Origin: Porites lobata
Lineage: Eukaryota; Cnidaria; Anthozoa; Scleractinia; Poritidae
Direction of reading: 5' to 3'
Length of the DNA: 64,000 bases
NCBI GenBank assembly: GCA_942486035.1
Contig: CALNXK010000044.1
Location: 3,087,501 to 3,151,500, forward strand
The translations under genes were made by a program, and so were the position numbers. Below are positions 26,036 to 38,700 of the stretch, one piece after another; the stretch's first letter is position 1; every line of letters starts with the position of its first letter. The notes beneath the pieces were generated by a model. It was given only the letters and a program-made list of their open reading frames with translations, was not told the DNA's origin and made no database searches.

Positions 26036-26690
26036 GTTAACCCCTTTGGAAAAATGTCAATTTTTCGACTTTTTGAACTTCTTGTTTTTGTAGCCTAGAA
26101 AGTCGTTTTTTTGTTGTAGAATATCTTAAAAGACATTTTCCTGGCCTATATTGTCTAAAACAAAATATGAAAAATGGCCATTTTTGGACCAAAACCATGG
26201 GTTGTCCCCGTTGGAAAAATGTCAATTTTTCGACTTTTTGATCTTCTTGTTTTTATAGCCTAGAAAGGCGTTTTTTTGTTCTAGAATATTGTAAAAGACA
26301 TTTTCCTGGTCTATATTGTCTAAAAAAAAAATATGAAAAATGGCCATTTTTGGACCAAAACCATGGGTTATCCCCGTTGGAAAAATGTCAATTTTTCGAC
26401 TTCTTGAACTTCTTGTCTTTATAGCCTAGAAAGTCGTTTTTTCGTTCTAGAATATCGTAAAAGACATTTTCCTGGCCTATATTGCCTAAAAAAAAAAGTT
26501 GGAAAAATGGCCATTTTTGGACCAGAACCATAGGTTAACCCCTTTGGAGAAATGTCAATTTTTCGACTTTTTGAACTTCTTGTTTTTATAGCCTAGAAAG
26601 GCGTTTTTTCTTTCTAGAACGTCGTAAAAGACATTTTCCTGCCCTATATTGCTTTCAAAAAAAGTTGGAAAAATGGCCATTTTTGGACCA

Positions 26691-26790
26691 AAACCAAAAT
26701 CCCGATTTTTTTGGACTTTTTAAAACTTTATATTTCTGGTCCAAAAAGCATTCTGTTTTATTCAGAATATCAAAAAAGGATCTTTTCTTT
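26691..26790 (+). repeat. right-hand partial unit of the old satellite subtype, direct orientation
   Basis: At about 26,695 the core-type sequence changes abruptly to the old subtype (TCCCGATTTTTTTGGAC, TTTCTGGTCCAAAAAGCATTC, CAGAATATCAAAAAAGGATC), as on the left flank. It stops after about 100 bp, where the inverted block begins. Confidence 0.75.
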
Positions 26791-28345
26791 TTAAGTAGAA
26801 GTAGTTCAGGAAAATGTGTTTGACGATATTCTAGAAAGGAAAAAAGCATTTGTACAATATGAAAAGAAGACGATAAAAAAGTAAAAAATAGGGATTTTTC
26901 AAAGGGATTAGTCCATAATTTTGGTCAAAAATTTGAAGTTTCTCTGTTTCTGTTTTAGTTAAAATTGACCAGAAAAATGTGTTTTTTTAGAAATTCTAGA
27001 CAGGTGAAAACATTTTTTTTAGACTATTAAACAAGAAGTTAGAAAAGTCACAAATGGGGCTTTTGTTGCTCAAAAGTTTGAAATTTTTCCTGGTTTTTAA
27101 CTTAGTCAAAATAGGTCAGGAAAATTTGTTTGACGATATTCTAGAAAGGAAAAAAGCATTTTTACAATATGAAAACACGAAGTTAAAGAAGTCGAAACAT
27201 TGGGATTTTTCCAAAAAGTTAGTCAAGATAGGCTTGGAAAATGTGTTCAAAGATATCCTAGGAAGCAAAAAAGTCTTTCTAGACCATGAACACAGAAAGC
27301 TAGAAAAGAGGCGAAAAATTGGGATTTTTCCGTACAGCATAGTCTATCATTTTGGTGAAGAATTTGAAACTTTTCGCTCTTTTTAGTTTAGTCAAAATAG
27401 CCCAGGAAAATGTGTTTAAAGATATTCTAGAAAGGAAAAAAGCCTTTTTGGACTGTAAAAACAAGAAGTTAAAAAAGTCAAAGAATTGTCATTTTCCCAA
27501 ACGGATTAGACCATGATTTTGGTCAAAAATTTGAAACTTTTCCCTGTTTTCATTTTAGTCAAGATAGGCCATGAAAATTTGTTGGAAGATATTCTAGAAA
27601 AAAAAAATAGCGTCCCGAAACTATGAAAACAGGAAGTTAAATATTAAAGTTAAGAAATAGGATTTTTCCAAAGGGGTTAGTCCATGGTTTTGGTCAAAAA
27701 ATTGAAATATTTTCTTGTTTTCATTTTAGTCAAGATAGGCCAGAAAAATGTGTTTGACGATATTCTAGAGAGGAAAAAAAGCCTTTTCACACTATGAAAA
27801 CAGGAAGTTAAAAAAGTTGAAAATTTTCATTTTTCCAAAGCGGTTAGTCCACGGTTTTGGTCAAAAATTTGAAATATATATATATTTAGTCAAGACGTAC
27901 CAGAAAAATGTGTTTGACGATATTCTAGAAAGGAAAAAGAGCCTTTTTAGAGTGTGAAACAAAAAGTTAAAAAAGTCGTAAAACTGGATTTTTTCAAAGA
28001 CGTTAGTCCATGGTTTTGGTCAAAAATGCGAAACTTTTCCCGGTTTTTATTTTAGTCAAAATAGGCCAGGAAAATGTGTTGGACGATATTCTAGAATGGA
28101 TAAAGACCTTTTTAGACTATGAAAACACGAAGTTAAAGAAGTCGAAAAATTGGGATTTTTCCGAAGGGGTTAGTCCATGGTTTTGGTTAAAAAATACAAC
28201 TTTTGTTATATTTTAATTTTAGGCAAAATAAGCCGTGAAAATTTGTTTTAACATTTTCTCGATAGAAAAAAAAGCCGTACTACGCAATAAAAAACATCGA
28301 CTAAAAAAAGTCGGAAATGAGCATTTTTCCAAAGTGGTTTGTCCA
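26791..28345 (-). repeat. inverted block of the old satellite subtype
   Basis: About nine to ten units read in the opposite orientation to the rest of the array. On the plus strand they show GGGGTTAGTCCATGGTTTTGG and GGCCAGGAAAATGTGTTTGACGATATTCTAGAAAGG-like landmarks, which are reverse complements of the left-flank landmarks. Spacing of GTTAGTCCATGG-type sites (27,680, 27,847, 28,006, 28,173, 28,341) is 159-168 bp. A unit around 27,200 is internally deleted. No gene is present. Confidence 0.9.
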
Positions 28346-30601
28346 TGAATAAAATAAACAAACTCGGTCGCGATGTCTTGCACTGGCGTGGCACTGCTGA
28401 TTTCCAAGCAGTCCGTAAGAGCGTCAAAGTTTGGGGACATCGTGGATAAACTCTATTGCGGCAGTTGTAGACAAATGTCTTCTAATGCAGAATAATCTAG
28501 AGAGAATAGCATGTGGTCTGCTTTTGTGTTGATTTTCAGTGTGATTGTTCACTAAACAACTAACAATACTGAGATATCTAACTTGCTAGCAATCTGTTTA
28601 GTTTGACGTTAAAATATAATTGAAGTACAAAAGAAATTGTCCGCTCCTTGACAGTATTTGTGTTGTTAGAAACACTCCCTTTCCCCAACGTTTAAGCCAA
28701 AAGTTTTTCTCCTCCGGTGGACGTTCATCGCAAAGAATACTGAAGGCAGGCTAGGGAAAGAATATAAATAAGTAATCGAGAATGATAAGAGAACGCAAGA
28801 AAAGACTGGTCTATAAAGTTTATTTTTTCCCAAGCAGTGGAGAATAAATAAATGTCACTCAAATTGGGTACGATACAAACTACTTCTCCATTTCACACTA
28901 GTATAAATTATTAAGCTGTGTATTTATATCAGACAAAACAGATGACCAACGCTTAAAGGTCAAACAAATAACTTTTTAACAAACACCATGTAAACTATTA
29001 AACTTTTCCAATCCATACTAGAGACCAATTGCTCGTCTGAGGCAGTCTTATTTAACACAACCTAATAATTTAGACGGGTTATGGGGTCAAATTCGTCTCT
29101 TACCAATGCCATAAAAAAATTCACGTAGGACAGCGTACGACGGTGATGGCAATGTCTAAACTCTCTCTCTCTGAATAAAATGCAGGTTTTCTGAAAAGCC
29201 AATTTTCAGTCCTGATCTTCTGAAATCAGGGATTTGACGGGTCATGTCGAAACCAGTCAATTCCTAAAACCTTTTAATACAAGTGTCGGAAGACAATAGC
29301 CATACTTGTAATTTAAAATTGCAAAAGCGAATGACCCTTAAGGTTATGCCTTACGACGTAAGTTAAGTCTATCCCAACGATCGTTAAAAAGATCTTTCCA
29401 TTTACCTGTTTTAGACGCTGGACATTTTCCCTCAGCAATCACAGGGATGGTTGCAAAATAGAAACCAGGCTTAACTGGGATACTTCAATGATGTGTTTCT
29501 GTTTTCCGTTCTTTTAAGATCTTTACAACTAAACGAAGAATATTGTTATTATTGAAGAACAATGGTCTCTAGAATAGATTAGAACAGTCTAAGAGTGTAA
29601 ACGAATGATAAGACATAAAATAAGTTACCAGAAATTTTAGCTGCCAAGAAATGTATTGGAGGCAGCATGCGAAAAACGGAAGAAACAGAGCGGTTTATTT
29701 AAATCAATGTCTTGATTAGCTGTTCATTGTAACATTGTGGAAGGACTCCGCCAATCACTCACCCAAAATGCAGAAAACTGAAGCAAAATGTAAGCTCACT
29801 CGCCAGCTTTTTTGCAGTCGCCGGCGGGGGCTTTCTGTACTTAAGTAATGATCTTATTGGTTCATTTAATGGCCTCTGCGTAATGGTAGTGGACATGGTA
29901 TTGGCCAGGGACGGGTTGCTCAAAGCTGGGTCAAACTAACCCAAGGCTACTGCGATGAAAGCTTAAAAATCGAATTCACATTAATTGTTTTTCTCTACAA
30001 TTTGATGATTGGATGCTCTGAAGAGAATGAAAAACGTTATTGAAGAAAATGCTTTTTAGCAAAAGAAAAAGAAACTTGGAGGATTGGAATTTAAGTCGGG
30101 GTTACTGCTAGTTAGCCTTCCAACAACTAGGCCCAGGGTATTAACGTCGGTTTGGGTATAGAAAAAACAAGGTCAAAACTTCATGTATCGGACATATATG
30201 ACGTAAAACAAAAGACCTCTCTGTTTTCTGTTCAGGGAAAAATCTGCTTAGTATTGCTTCATTGTTTTTGTTCTTTCGTTTTATGTTATCTTTGTCTGGC
30301 AAACGAGGTAAATGCCAAAAAGAACCTCGTTCCAAATGTCTCTCGACATTCTCTAACTTTGAAGTTTTCCTGTAAAAGCTGAAACAAGACCTCGTAACAC
30401 GAGTTCATGGTTTAAACCACATCACAACGTTTGCAAGCGAAGTCCACATCGAGGATGGAAATTTTCCTCTTTCCCCTCGAAAAAAGGGATCCCACTTCAC
30501 AATGAGCCAAAGAATTTGAAAACTGCCAATGACATGACATTTCTGTAAAATACGGCAAGACGTATAATTTCTTTCTGTCCCTGAGTACTTAAATAGGCAT
30601 T
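28346..30601. other. intergenic sequence, no gene recognised
   Basis: Between the satellite and the probable end of PCM1 I find no convincing exon, RNA gene or named repeat. A short open minus-strand stretch at 28,340-28,440 begins with an ATG in a CCACGATG context and looks more gene-like in composition than its surroundings, but it has no family I recognise and no clear splice donor. Confidence 0.4.
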
Positions 30602-30607
30602 TTTATT
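30602..30607 (-). promoter_or_regulatory. candidate PCM1 polyadenylation signal (AATAAA)
   Basis: The first AATAAA on the minus strand after the PCM1 stop codon lies here, about 370 nt downstream. It would give a short 3' UTR. Other AATAAA hexamers occur further away (near 29,695 and 28,820), so the true site is uncertain. Confidence 0.35.
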
Positions 30608-30974
30608 ATATCAAACTACACTTAATATGATGATGGAAGGTTTAAAGTGAAATGCGTGCAAATATGAAAAGAGCCATGTCCACCCGGGTAAAAATACTGA
30701 CAACAACACTGTCTCTGTTCCGTTAAAACCAAACACAAACCGCAAACATTCTGATGCTTAAGGCTGAATGAGCTCTCTCCTCATCTTTTCTTGACTACGA
30801 CAAGGAATCTGACCAAGTTATACATCGGGTTCAACCATTGAAAAAAACACCAAGCAAGCAAGAAGCGTGTGTTCTTCAGCATTATCACGGCATACGCTGT
30901 CGAATAGCCATCCTTTTTAGTTGTACACATCGTAAAAAGTTTCTAACTTGAACACATCTTATCTTGAAAGGGAA

Positions 30975-32775
30975 TTATTTGTCCGGTTGATGCAATCCGT
31001 TAAGTGGCATCTCTGATGATTCTGAAAACGAAAGGAGACATCGTACATTGTAACAAACACAAGGAGACTTCCATTTTGATATTCATGCCCCGACATGTAA
31101 TTAAGAAACAGGACATAGCTTCCTAAATGGGCAATGATTATAAAAAAGAAAAACAAACAAACAAGTACTAGCAACTGTTACCTGGTTCGCGAAGGGCTTC
31201 TGGATCTCCCGCAAGTTCTGAAGGGGCAAGACAAAAAAACTGATCAGCTGATTCATGGAAGCAACCGATCAAGTAGGTCGTTAGGAAAGTCTACACAAAT
31301 GTTTGGGTAAACCTAGTGCACAGTGGCACAGCACACTGCAGAGCTCTCAAAGCCGTCAGTCTTACACAACCCTTTCTTTTCTAGGGTCAACACCCGAGAC
31401 ACAGGACCAATGACGCAACTCATTAACAACTCTGGATATCCTCTCTTGGAAGTGTGTCACTGGAATCTTAAAACGCTTACCCTACACAAGACCATTCTAA
31501 GCTGCACTTTGAGACTATTTCGCACTGAACTCCCCATGTTATCGAATAATATCCTAACAAAACTGATCCGTTTTCCAGCAAAAGGTACTATTAGTCTTCT
31601 GAAAGAAATTTTCCTCTCTGGAGTTCATTTACCTGGTAATCCGTCTAGGTGTGCGATAACAGCCGGAGATCCCTCAGTACGGCTTTGTTCCTCTGCAATT
31701 CTGGCTTGCAAGTCAGCCTGAGGACACCAAGGCCAGAAGCACGTTAAACCACATCCTCATGAATTAAATTCTCTTCAATGCTCACACCACAAATCTTTAC
31801 TATCCGGCTTGGGAAAGCTACAATCAGCGACAAAACTGTTGAGACACCCCTCCCCTCCATTCAAAGGTGGGGCGTTTGTTGTTTTCTAAAGATGGCTCGA
31901 ACAGCGGCACAACATTGCATGGAGGGGATTGGGGAGGGAAAGCTTTATTTTCCTTTTTGTAAGTTATCAAAACGTTGAGGAGGTCCTTTAGGACGAAGTG
32001 TCTCGACCACTCTTGTCACCGATTGTACCTAATTTGACAAGAGATTGTATGTCCATCTTGCTTACCTCCGTCAACCCAGTCAATTTAGTAGGAAGGTCAT
32101 CTAGCGCAACCTCGTTATCCCCTTCACCATTAACTACCTGCAACAGACAAAATAACAAACACGGACTTGGTACTATCAACATCAGCCATTAAATCATTAA
32201 ACAACAAAAAGCTTATGAGATGTCCGTTTACAGCTGACTTGTTTAATCATATTTTTTTTTTAAAGATTGGTAATCTGACTTGCCCTAGGCATTGACAGCG
32301 CAAAATTGCTGAGAATTTCACTACTGGGGTTGTGAGACGACATGAAATAGTAATTAGCATAACATGCACAGGCGGAGTAATAAATAGATGGCTCTTTCCC
32401 TTGGCGTTTGAAGCACTGACTAAATGGGGACTTTGTAACATTTATCCCCTACTCTCTCCCCAATAGGTTTTTTGAACATATTAGCTTACTTGAATGTCTA
32501 CTTACAAGTGTCAATGAATGCAACTTACCTGTCCATTTTGCAGATATGGGGTAACACCTGCAGCTGCAGCAGCTTCAGCAGCCGCCTCTACAGCTTGTTG
32601 CTGCTCATCCTGAGGAGCTCCATTTTCGTCACTGTCGCTGGGTCCGTCCCTGTTGTTTCCTTGATCTCTGTTAGCAGCGGCAGCAGCCGCTGTGCTTCCT
32701 TGGTATTCTTCCAGCTTCCGTCTGGCATCAGAGTCGTCAAATGATTCCTCGCCGTCTTCTTCACCACTCCCAAAA
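30975..32775 (-). CDS. PCM1: PCM1 exons 46-50, C-terminus and stop
   Basis: Exons 32775-32529, 32137-32066, 31717-31633, 31217-31182 and 31021-30975. After an Ala/Gln-rich stretch (AVEAAAEAAAAAGVTPYLQ) the protein reads DDLPTKLTGLTE-ADLQARIAEEQ, matching human EDLPLKLTIYSE-ADLRKKMVEEEQ. It then reads ELAGDPEALREPESSEM against ELAGNSETLKEPETVGA. The last exon ends GLHQPDK with TAA at 30975-30977. The vertebrate LIR aromatic upstream of DLP is absent. Confidence 0.95.
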
Positions 32776-35700
32776 CTTAAATAAAAAGTAAGAGACGAAC
32801 AAAGATACGTAATGCAGACCGGTCTAGATGCCACAGGTAGAGCAAGAAGGAGAGAAGACACATGCAATCCTATCCAGACGCTTTACAGTCGCTTCAGTTT
32901 AATACCACTTTTAGCTTAAGACGTCACGAACTTTATCAACACTTGTGCCATATTCACACCAACTAAACATGTTTAATTAAACCAGAAATGAAAAACAGAC
33001 ACGGGAAACTGGAACACAGGTTTTTACAAAGGATTTAAATGTAATTTGCACCAAATTTGCAATCAACTTAAAGTCAGTAAGCAGCTTTTATGAAGGGAAC
33101 AATTTTAAACCGTGTTTAAGTAAACAGCTCTTAAACACGTTTAAGCTTTGGTGTGAATGGGGCTTTGGATAACTTGATTACTTCTCTCCTCTACTATGTG
33201 ATGGCGTTACAAATACAATGCCTAGAAATATTTTCGGGATCTTTCTTCTCACTAGAAGATGAAATTAGGAGAGACCATCCTCATAGGGATGAGTTTGAAC
33301 CAGAGTCAATAAACTACCTTGAAAAAGGCTTTGATTCACTGGCTGATAGCTCCAACTTAAAACACTTCTGAAATTAGAGAAAATTAGAAACAAAATATAA
33401 TTGTAAGTGCTAAAGCTGGTGAAATTAACATCAGTCAATCAGTCACTCAATCAATCAATCAATCAATTAATCAATCAATCAATCAACCAACCAACCAGTC
33501 AATCACACAATCAATCAATTAATAGCAGTCAATCAATCAATCAATCAATCAATCAAACAACCAAACAATCAACCAACCAACCAACCAATCAATCACACAA
33601 TCAATCAGACGATGACGGACAAAACGAATTAATTGATTCAGCAAGTCAGTGTAACAACTAACAGGAGATAAATATTGCCAGCAATATTAACAAGAGTAAC
33701 CACTGAAAGAAGAAATAATTTACCTGTGGTGAATCCAAATTGCTGTTATCCTGTACACTAGAGAAACAGACAACAACGCTTCTGTTAGGTACGTATGGTT
33801 CACTTTCTGATAAAGTGAGGTAAAGCCAAGAAAGGAAAAGGTTTAGTCGCGTATCGACTGAGTGGCTTGTTTGTTTCATCAGAACAAGCTTTCTTCATTC
33901 GTACAATATGCAAAATAACAACATGACACGTCTATCACAGATAGACCTAGAGGTCGATATGCAACTGGGAAGGATAAGGCAGCTATCCAATTTAACGTTT
34001 AAGAATATCTTTTTGCAATGTAAGTTTACCTTGACGATCTCTCTTCAAACTGATTTGCCATGACGTCATCTCGCACCTTGAAACGTAATAAAACTGATAA
34101 TTTAGAAAAAAAATGTTCCTCCCGTTTCTCACTGTCACTAACAGGGGTTTAAAGAAGTCGTAGGAGAGAATTTGAAGGGCTAAAGGGTGAGGCACAACGA
34201 CAGTAGGTATTAGTAGAGAGCTTTCAAAATAAGTGTCAATTATTGTTAAAAGTCTATTTTACCCACATAATTGATCAATGCTTTTATATTGAGCTGAGTC
34301 TAAGAAATAACGTGACTTGAAAATTTACAAACCTTTCCAAGTTCTTCTTCCTCAGCTTCTTGTTGCTCCTTAGTGATGGGCATAGTAGCTGCCTCCTCTT
34401 CCTCCTCCTCGTCATCTTCTGGTCCTTCATCATCCGCACCCTCGTCTTCGGCTCCTGACTCCTCGGATGAGGAGGAGTCTTCAGTACTGCTTTCTTCTTC
34501 CTCCTCATCTTCGTTTTCCTCGCCCTCTGCCTCTTCACGTTCACCAGCAGCCCCGACTACCTCGTCTTCTACCGCACTAAGCGCCAACAACAAGCAAAAG
34601 TCAATTCGTGCTGATAACGCTTTACTAACTAGCTCTGACGGCATTGTATTACGCCTGAATGTTAAAAAGGTAATTCTAGTCTGCTAAGAGAGGTTCTTCA
34701 TGCATCAAAACTTAGCAGGGTATCGCATCTTATTCACCTCTCCTAAATCGAGCACGTGAGGTTCAGTTCGTTTATAAATAAGGAGTCCCAAGCTCAATGC
34801 AACATCCATTTTTTCAAGATCACAGCCTCTATGGGCCCTTTGAATTAATATTGTAACCATCAAGCAAGTACACAATCAAAAAGTGCAGTGCGACAAAAAA
34901 ACTTCACCTGCACTTATACGTGTACCTGTCTTCCGGCGCATGCTCATTCTTTTCTTTGGTTTCATCAGCGTCCTCTTTATCTCCCTCCTGTCCAGTTCCA
35001 GTGTCCGTGCTGGTGGAATCAAATCCCTGGCGCAACACAACATACAAGAATAGGTTAACCCTTCACTCCGTAAAAGTGACCAGTGTTTAATTTCCCCTTA
35101 TGATAACACTGCCCAGTCAAAGTCCTCGAGATAAAAGGAAAGGATCAACAAGTGAAAAAGGTCTAGACTGCAAAACGATTTCCTCTCATAAATACTACAG
35201 GAAATGTACGAGGAACAGTGTTGATAATCTGCACATTGATATAAGGGTTTAAGGCTTAAAACAAAAAACTGACTGCCGAGCACTTCTTTTCTTACCACTA
35301 GTAAGAACAGAGTAACGTACTGACCTAGTTGCTACTACTAGTCAGTACTGCTAATAAATACTTCAAATACCATAACTACTACGAACATTAGTTGATCACA
35401 GCTAAGGGAAATAACCAAAAACAGTAAACATTAAAAACCAAAGATCAAAGTAACTAAATATTTACATTATTAGGGACACGAAGTCTTATAATACTTTACA
35501 GAAACAAAGATAAGCAAATTCCCTTATATAATGCTGCCATTAATCACACTCCCCTTGAGTGCAAGCTTATGTTTGAAGAAAAAAACAAACAAACCAACAA
35601 CCAACCAACAAACAACAACAACAACAACAACAAACAGACATTAACAGATGCAATGGTTTGGGCACCGTACATTGACGGTAAAAACTAACCTGTCGCCATG

Positions 35701-38700
35701 ATGGTCTTTGACTCACTGCGCGAGTTCTGTAGGAAATAGAAAGGAATGATTAAGTCAATGGCAAAGTAATGTACACTGATAATTACACTTAATACACTGC
35801 AATGAAATGGCGTGGAAACAAACAAGAGAAAAATCTTACCCATCTAGGTCTTGCATCAGTCTAAAAAACGCCAGCTCGTTAAAGAGAATCTCCGACATGT
35901 CTACCAGCATATCCTCACCACAGTCTTTCATCCTAGAAAGTGGAATTAATAACATTTTCGTCACTGCTTCTTTCCTACATCTTCGCCTTAATCTGATTGT
36001 CCCTCTAACTACAAGGCACACATTTCCCAAAATCTACATTTCCAGAAGTTGGATCAGATCTAGTCTAAGAGTTAAAATACTGCTAAAGAAACAAAAATCT
36101 TTCAAGGTTGTTTGTTGGTAAATCAATGGGTGAGCCTGTCCCTGATGTAATATATAGCGTCCAAATGCAAGTAAGGATAAACAACTACAAACATGAAAGC
36201 CAACTCACTTTCTATCTGCAAATCTAGCAAGTGAGTCTTGTAGAATGGAAGCCAACTGTTTATGAAAGAATCTACCAAATTCCTTTCACAAGAAAAGAAC
36301 AATGTAACAAGTGAATAAACAATGTAACAAGTGATACACCAAGAAAGGAAGTTGCCTTTACCAAAATAGACGTATTAGTTATAATTATTTGTTGACTTTT
36401 TCATAGCTGATGATTTAATCCATAATATAACATAGATCTCTCCACTCTGTTCTATAAAAAGATCTCTAGTACAAAAGTTGATAATCTGTTATCTTTGTTG
36501 ACCATTTCGTTCATTCTCACGATCTTCACGTCCAATCAATGACGACCACAGCAAAGAGAAAGCAGAGGATGGCCATTGTGAGGGCAGGTAAATACCTTAA
36601 AGGGGCTGTGTCATGGCAGTTCAGTTCATTTTGTTTAATTTTGCCAATTACTCGCCCTCAATCGCTATGGAACTTAAAGTAAGCAAAGAAACTACACGTA
36701 AATGACAAAATCAGAGATCCGAGACAAACAAATATGTCTCCTGAGCATTATTTTTGAAGTTGCAAGCAGCAGGGATCAACTTTGAAAAACTGTTAGCCTG
36801 AACAGTTTTCAAAAACCCTAATTTCAATCCGTTTCAATCTTCTTCACGTTTGCCCATCCGTGGCATCTGTTGTTTCTGTTATGTTATTTTAGCCTTCCTT
36901 TAAAGTTTTAAGCGGTTATTTTCATGTTTCTCTTAATTTAACGGGCATTTTGTAATTTCCTAATGTGGCTGAATTTCGTGACACAGCTCCTTTAAAGTGA
37001 CTGATAGTTAAACAGGGTTACCATCCAGACACAGGACGGTCATCAATGGACACCCTGTAGAGCAATGAAAACCTTACCATCGACTAGTCATCCCAGCACG
37101 TATCTACCTTAATAACTAAAGCTGAGAATTACCTGCTCTTCGTTGACCTGAATCCTCGATAACACCAAGTTTCTAATGTACCCTAGCAGATCAGGGGAGC
37201 AGCTGTCCTCCATGTGCTCATTCAGATATGGAATCACTTCCTGAAGAAAGGCAACCATTCCAGAAAACAAATTAACAAAACCTGCACGCAGCTAATTTAC
37301 CTGAGGGATATACAACCTTCGGCTACTTCGTAAAAAAAGAAAGCCTGGTAAGATCATCTTTGCACTGCCCAATTCAAGCAAGTTGTCTTGAAAGTTGCAT
37401 TTTTAATATTTCCATGAAGATGGCAAAAAACGAGGTCAAAGGCGGTTATGTACACAGCAACGATAAAACGAGGGGTTTGAAAAAAAGGTGACAATGTTTT
37501 ATCAAGTGCATGTATGTTTATCACACTCACCGACATGATGGACTTGATGAGATGGTCCAGTGCTTGTGTGTCAATCCTGGGATACTGTGGAATGGTTGAT
37601 TACTATTAGGGATCATTAGGGACCACAAGGATTAAACCTATTTCAACTAGTGGTCTACTATCAATGCTACGTTCTGTTTGGTTGAGCTACTACTAGGCTA
37701 TGTGTTATAACCCACTAGAAGCGAAAAGCGCCGGCATGAAAACCAAAACAATGGCGGCTGAATCGCGTTTTGCTAGCAAAGTTGTTTTGTCTCTATATTT
37801 TTGTCCAACTAGTTGGATTTTACTAAAACAATAATCAAGTCAATAGCCCATTCGGCCTTTGGCCTCATGGGCTATTGACTTGGAGCTCATTCGGGCTCGA
37901 GGAATAATTGTTAAATACTATAAGAACCTAGTCAAGACTGCACATGTATTTCCGAAAAATATATATGTACATATCCCTTCTGAAATAATGTGCTCATAAG
38001 GGCTGATATGTTTCACAGTGCCACGAAAGTTAGTGTTTAGTAACCGCTCCCTCAGTTTCTGAAGAAATGAGTTCTTTCTGTGCTTTTGTCCACTACTTTA
38101 CAATTCCCAATACCAGCTGAAAGTAACCCTCACTTCTAGCGGGGTACAATACCAGGTATTCACCAATGCATGCGCAGTGGTCCGCCAAAACGCGTGACTA
38201 ACCTGCACATCAGAGATTGATGATTCACTCCCTACGTCACCAGCAGAACTCGTAGTAACGTCATCTTTGATGAGTTTGTCCCTTGCGGCAGATTGACTGG
38301 CTACCAGTTCACTCAGTTTCCCCTCTGTTCGCAGTCTTTCATACTCACGCATTCTGCTCAAAGCCTGAAACGACAACACGACACGCTAAGTAAGATCTTA
38401 TAGATAGCCTAATATGATAACTCTTAGGATACGGCAATTAAAGCAGTTTAGATTTACTATCATGCTTTGGGACCCTCTTATAGAGATACAGAGACCTTCC
38501 TTAATTTGTTTACCTTCCCCTTTTTGTGAATACTTAAACCATTCAATTAAGAATAAACTTTTAACCCAAAATTCGCGATGCGTCATGTTTTCGAAAAAAA
38601 ACTGTCCTATGTAACTGACATTCAATTATAGGTTCAACATCAAGCTAGAGTTCGATGTAGCTACAAAATTTTTTGAACTGATAATCACAATAACAAACTA

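Larger units (their letters stand above)
7681..26690 (+). repeat. 168-bp AT-rich satellite, homogenised core array
   Basis: Roughly 113 tandem units. Landmarks in order are AATGGCCATTTTTGGACCAA, CCATGGGTTAACCCCTTTGG, AAAAATGTCAATTTTTCGAC, TTTTTGAACTTCTTGTTTTT, ATAGCCTAGAAAGGCGTTTT, TTCTAGAATATCGTAAAAGA and CATTTTCCTGGCCTATATTG, followed by an A-run of variable length. Spacing of the GACATTTTCCTGG landmark measured at 7.8-8.3 kb is 166-169 bp. Some units are shortened by internal deletions (near 16,070, 16,890, 21,810, 24,225 and 24,710). A 27-bp-offset slippage duplication occurs at 17,298-17,345. Variants are shared in blocks, which shows multi-unit duplication. The period is a multiple of three, so minus-strand reading frames run through several units. 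Confidence 0.95.

Noticed and set aside
7681..26690. CENP-B box in the satellite unit
   Set aside because: I looked for the TTCG....A..CGGG pattern in the consensus unit and did not find it, so a CENP-B-type centromere claim is not supported.
4854..28024. Dozens of ORFs of 60-219 codons inside the satellite, some on each strand
   Set aside because: They repeat the same peptide with the period of the satellite, lack independent conservation and are broken by indels. They are by-products of the 168-bp unit.
4926..28345. CRISPR array or phage-like direct repeats
   Set aside because: Units are contiguous without unique spacers, AT-rich and in a eukaryotic context; this is a satellite.
28819..28860. 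AATAAA-rich stretch as a PCM1 polyadenylation site
   Set aside because: More than 2 kb beyond the stop codon while a nearer AATAAA exists at 30,602; possible but not preferred.
31323..31721. 132-codon plus-strand ORF
   Set aside because: Overlaps the PCM1 exon 31717-31633 and adjacent intron on the other strand, with no recognisable domain.
33407..33661. Plus-strand ORF of Ser-Ile-Asn-Gln repeats
   Set aside because: Translation of the CAAT microsatellite; no gene.
34373..34687. Plus-strand poly-Ser ORF
   Set aside because: Antisense shadow of the Glu/Asp/Ser-rich PCM1 exon 34576-34333.
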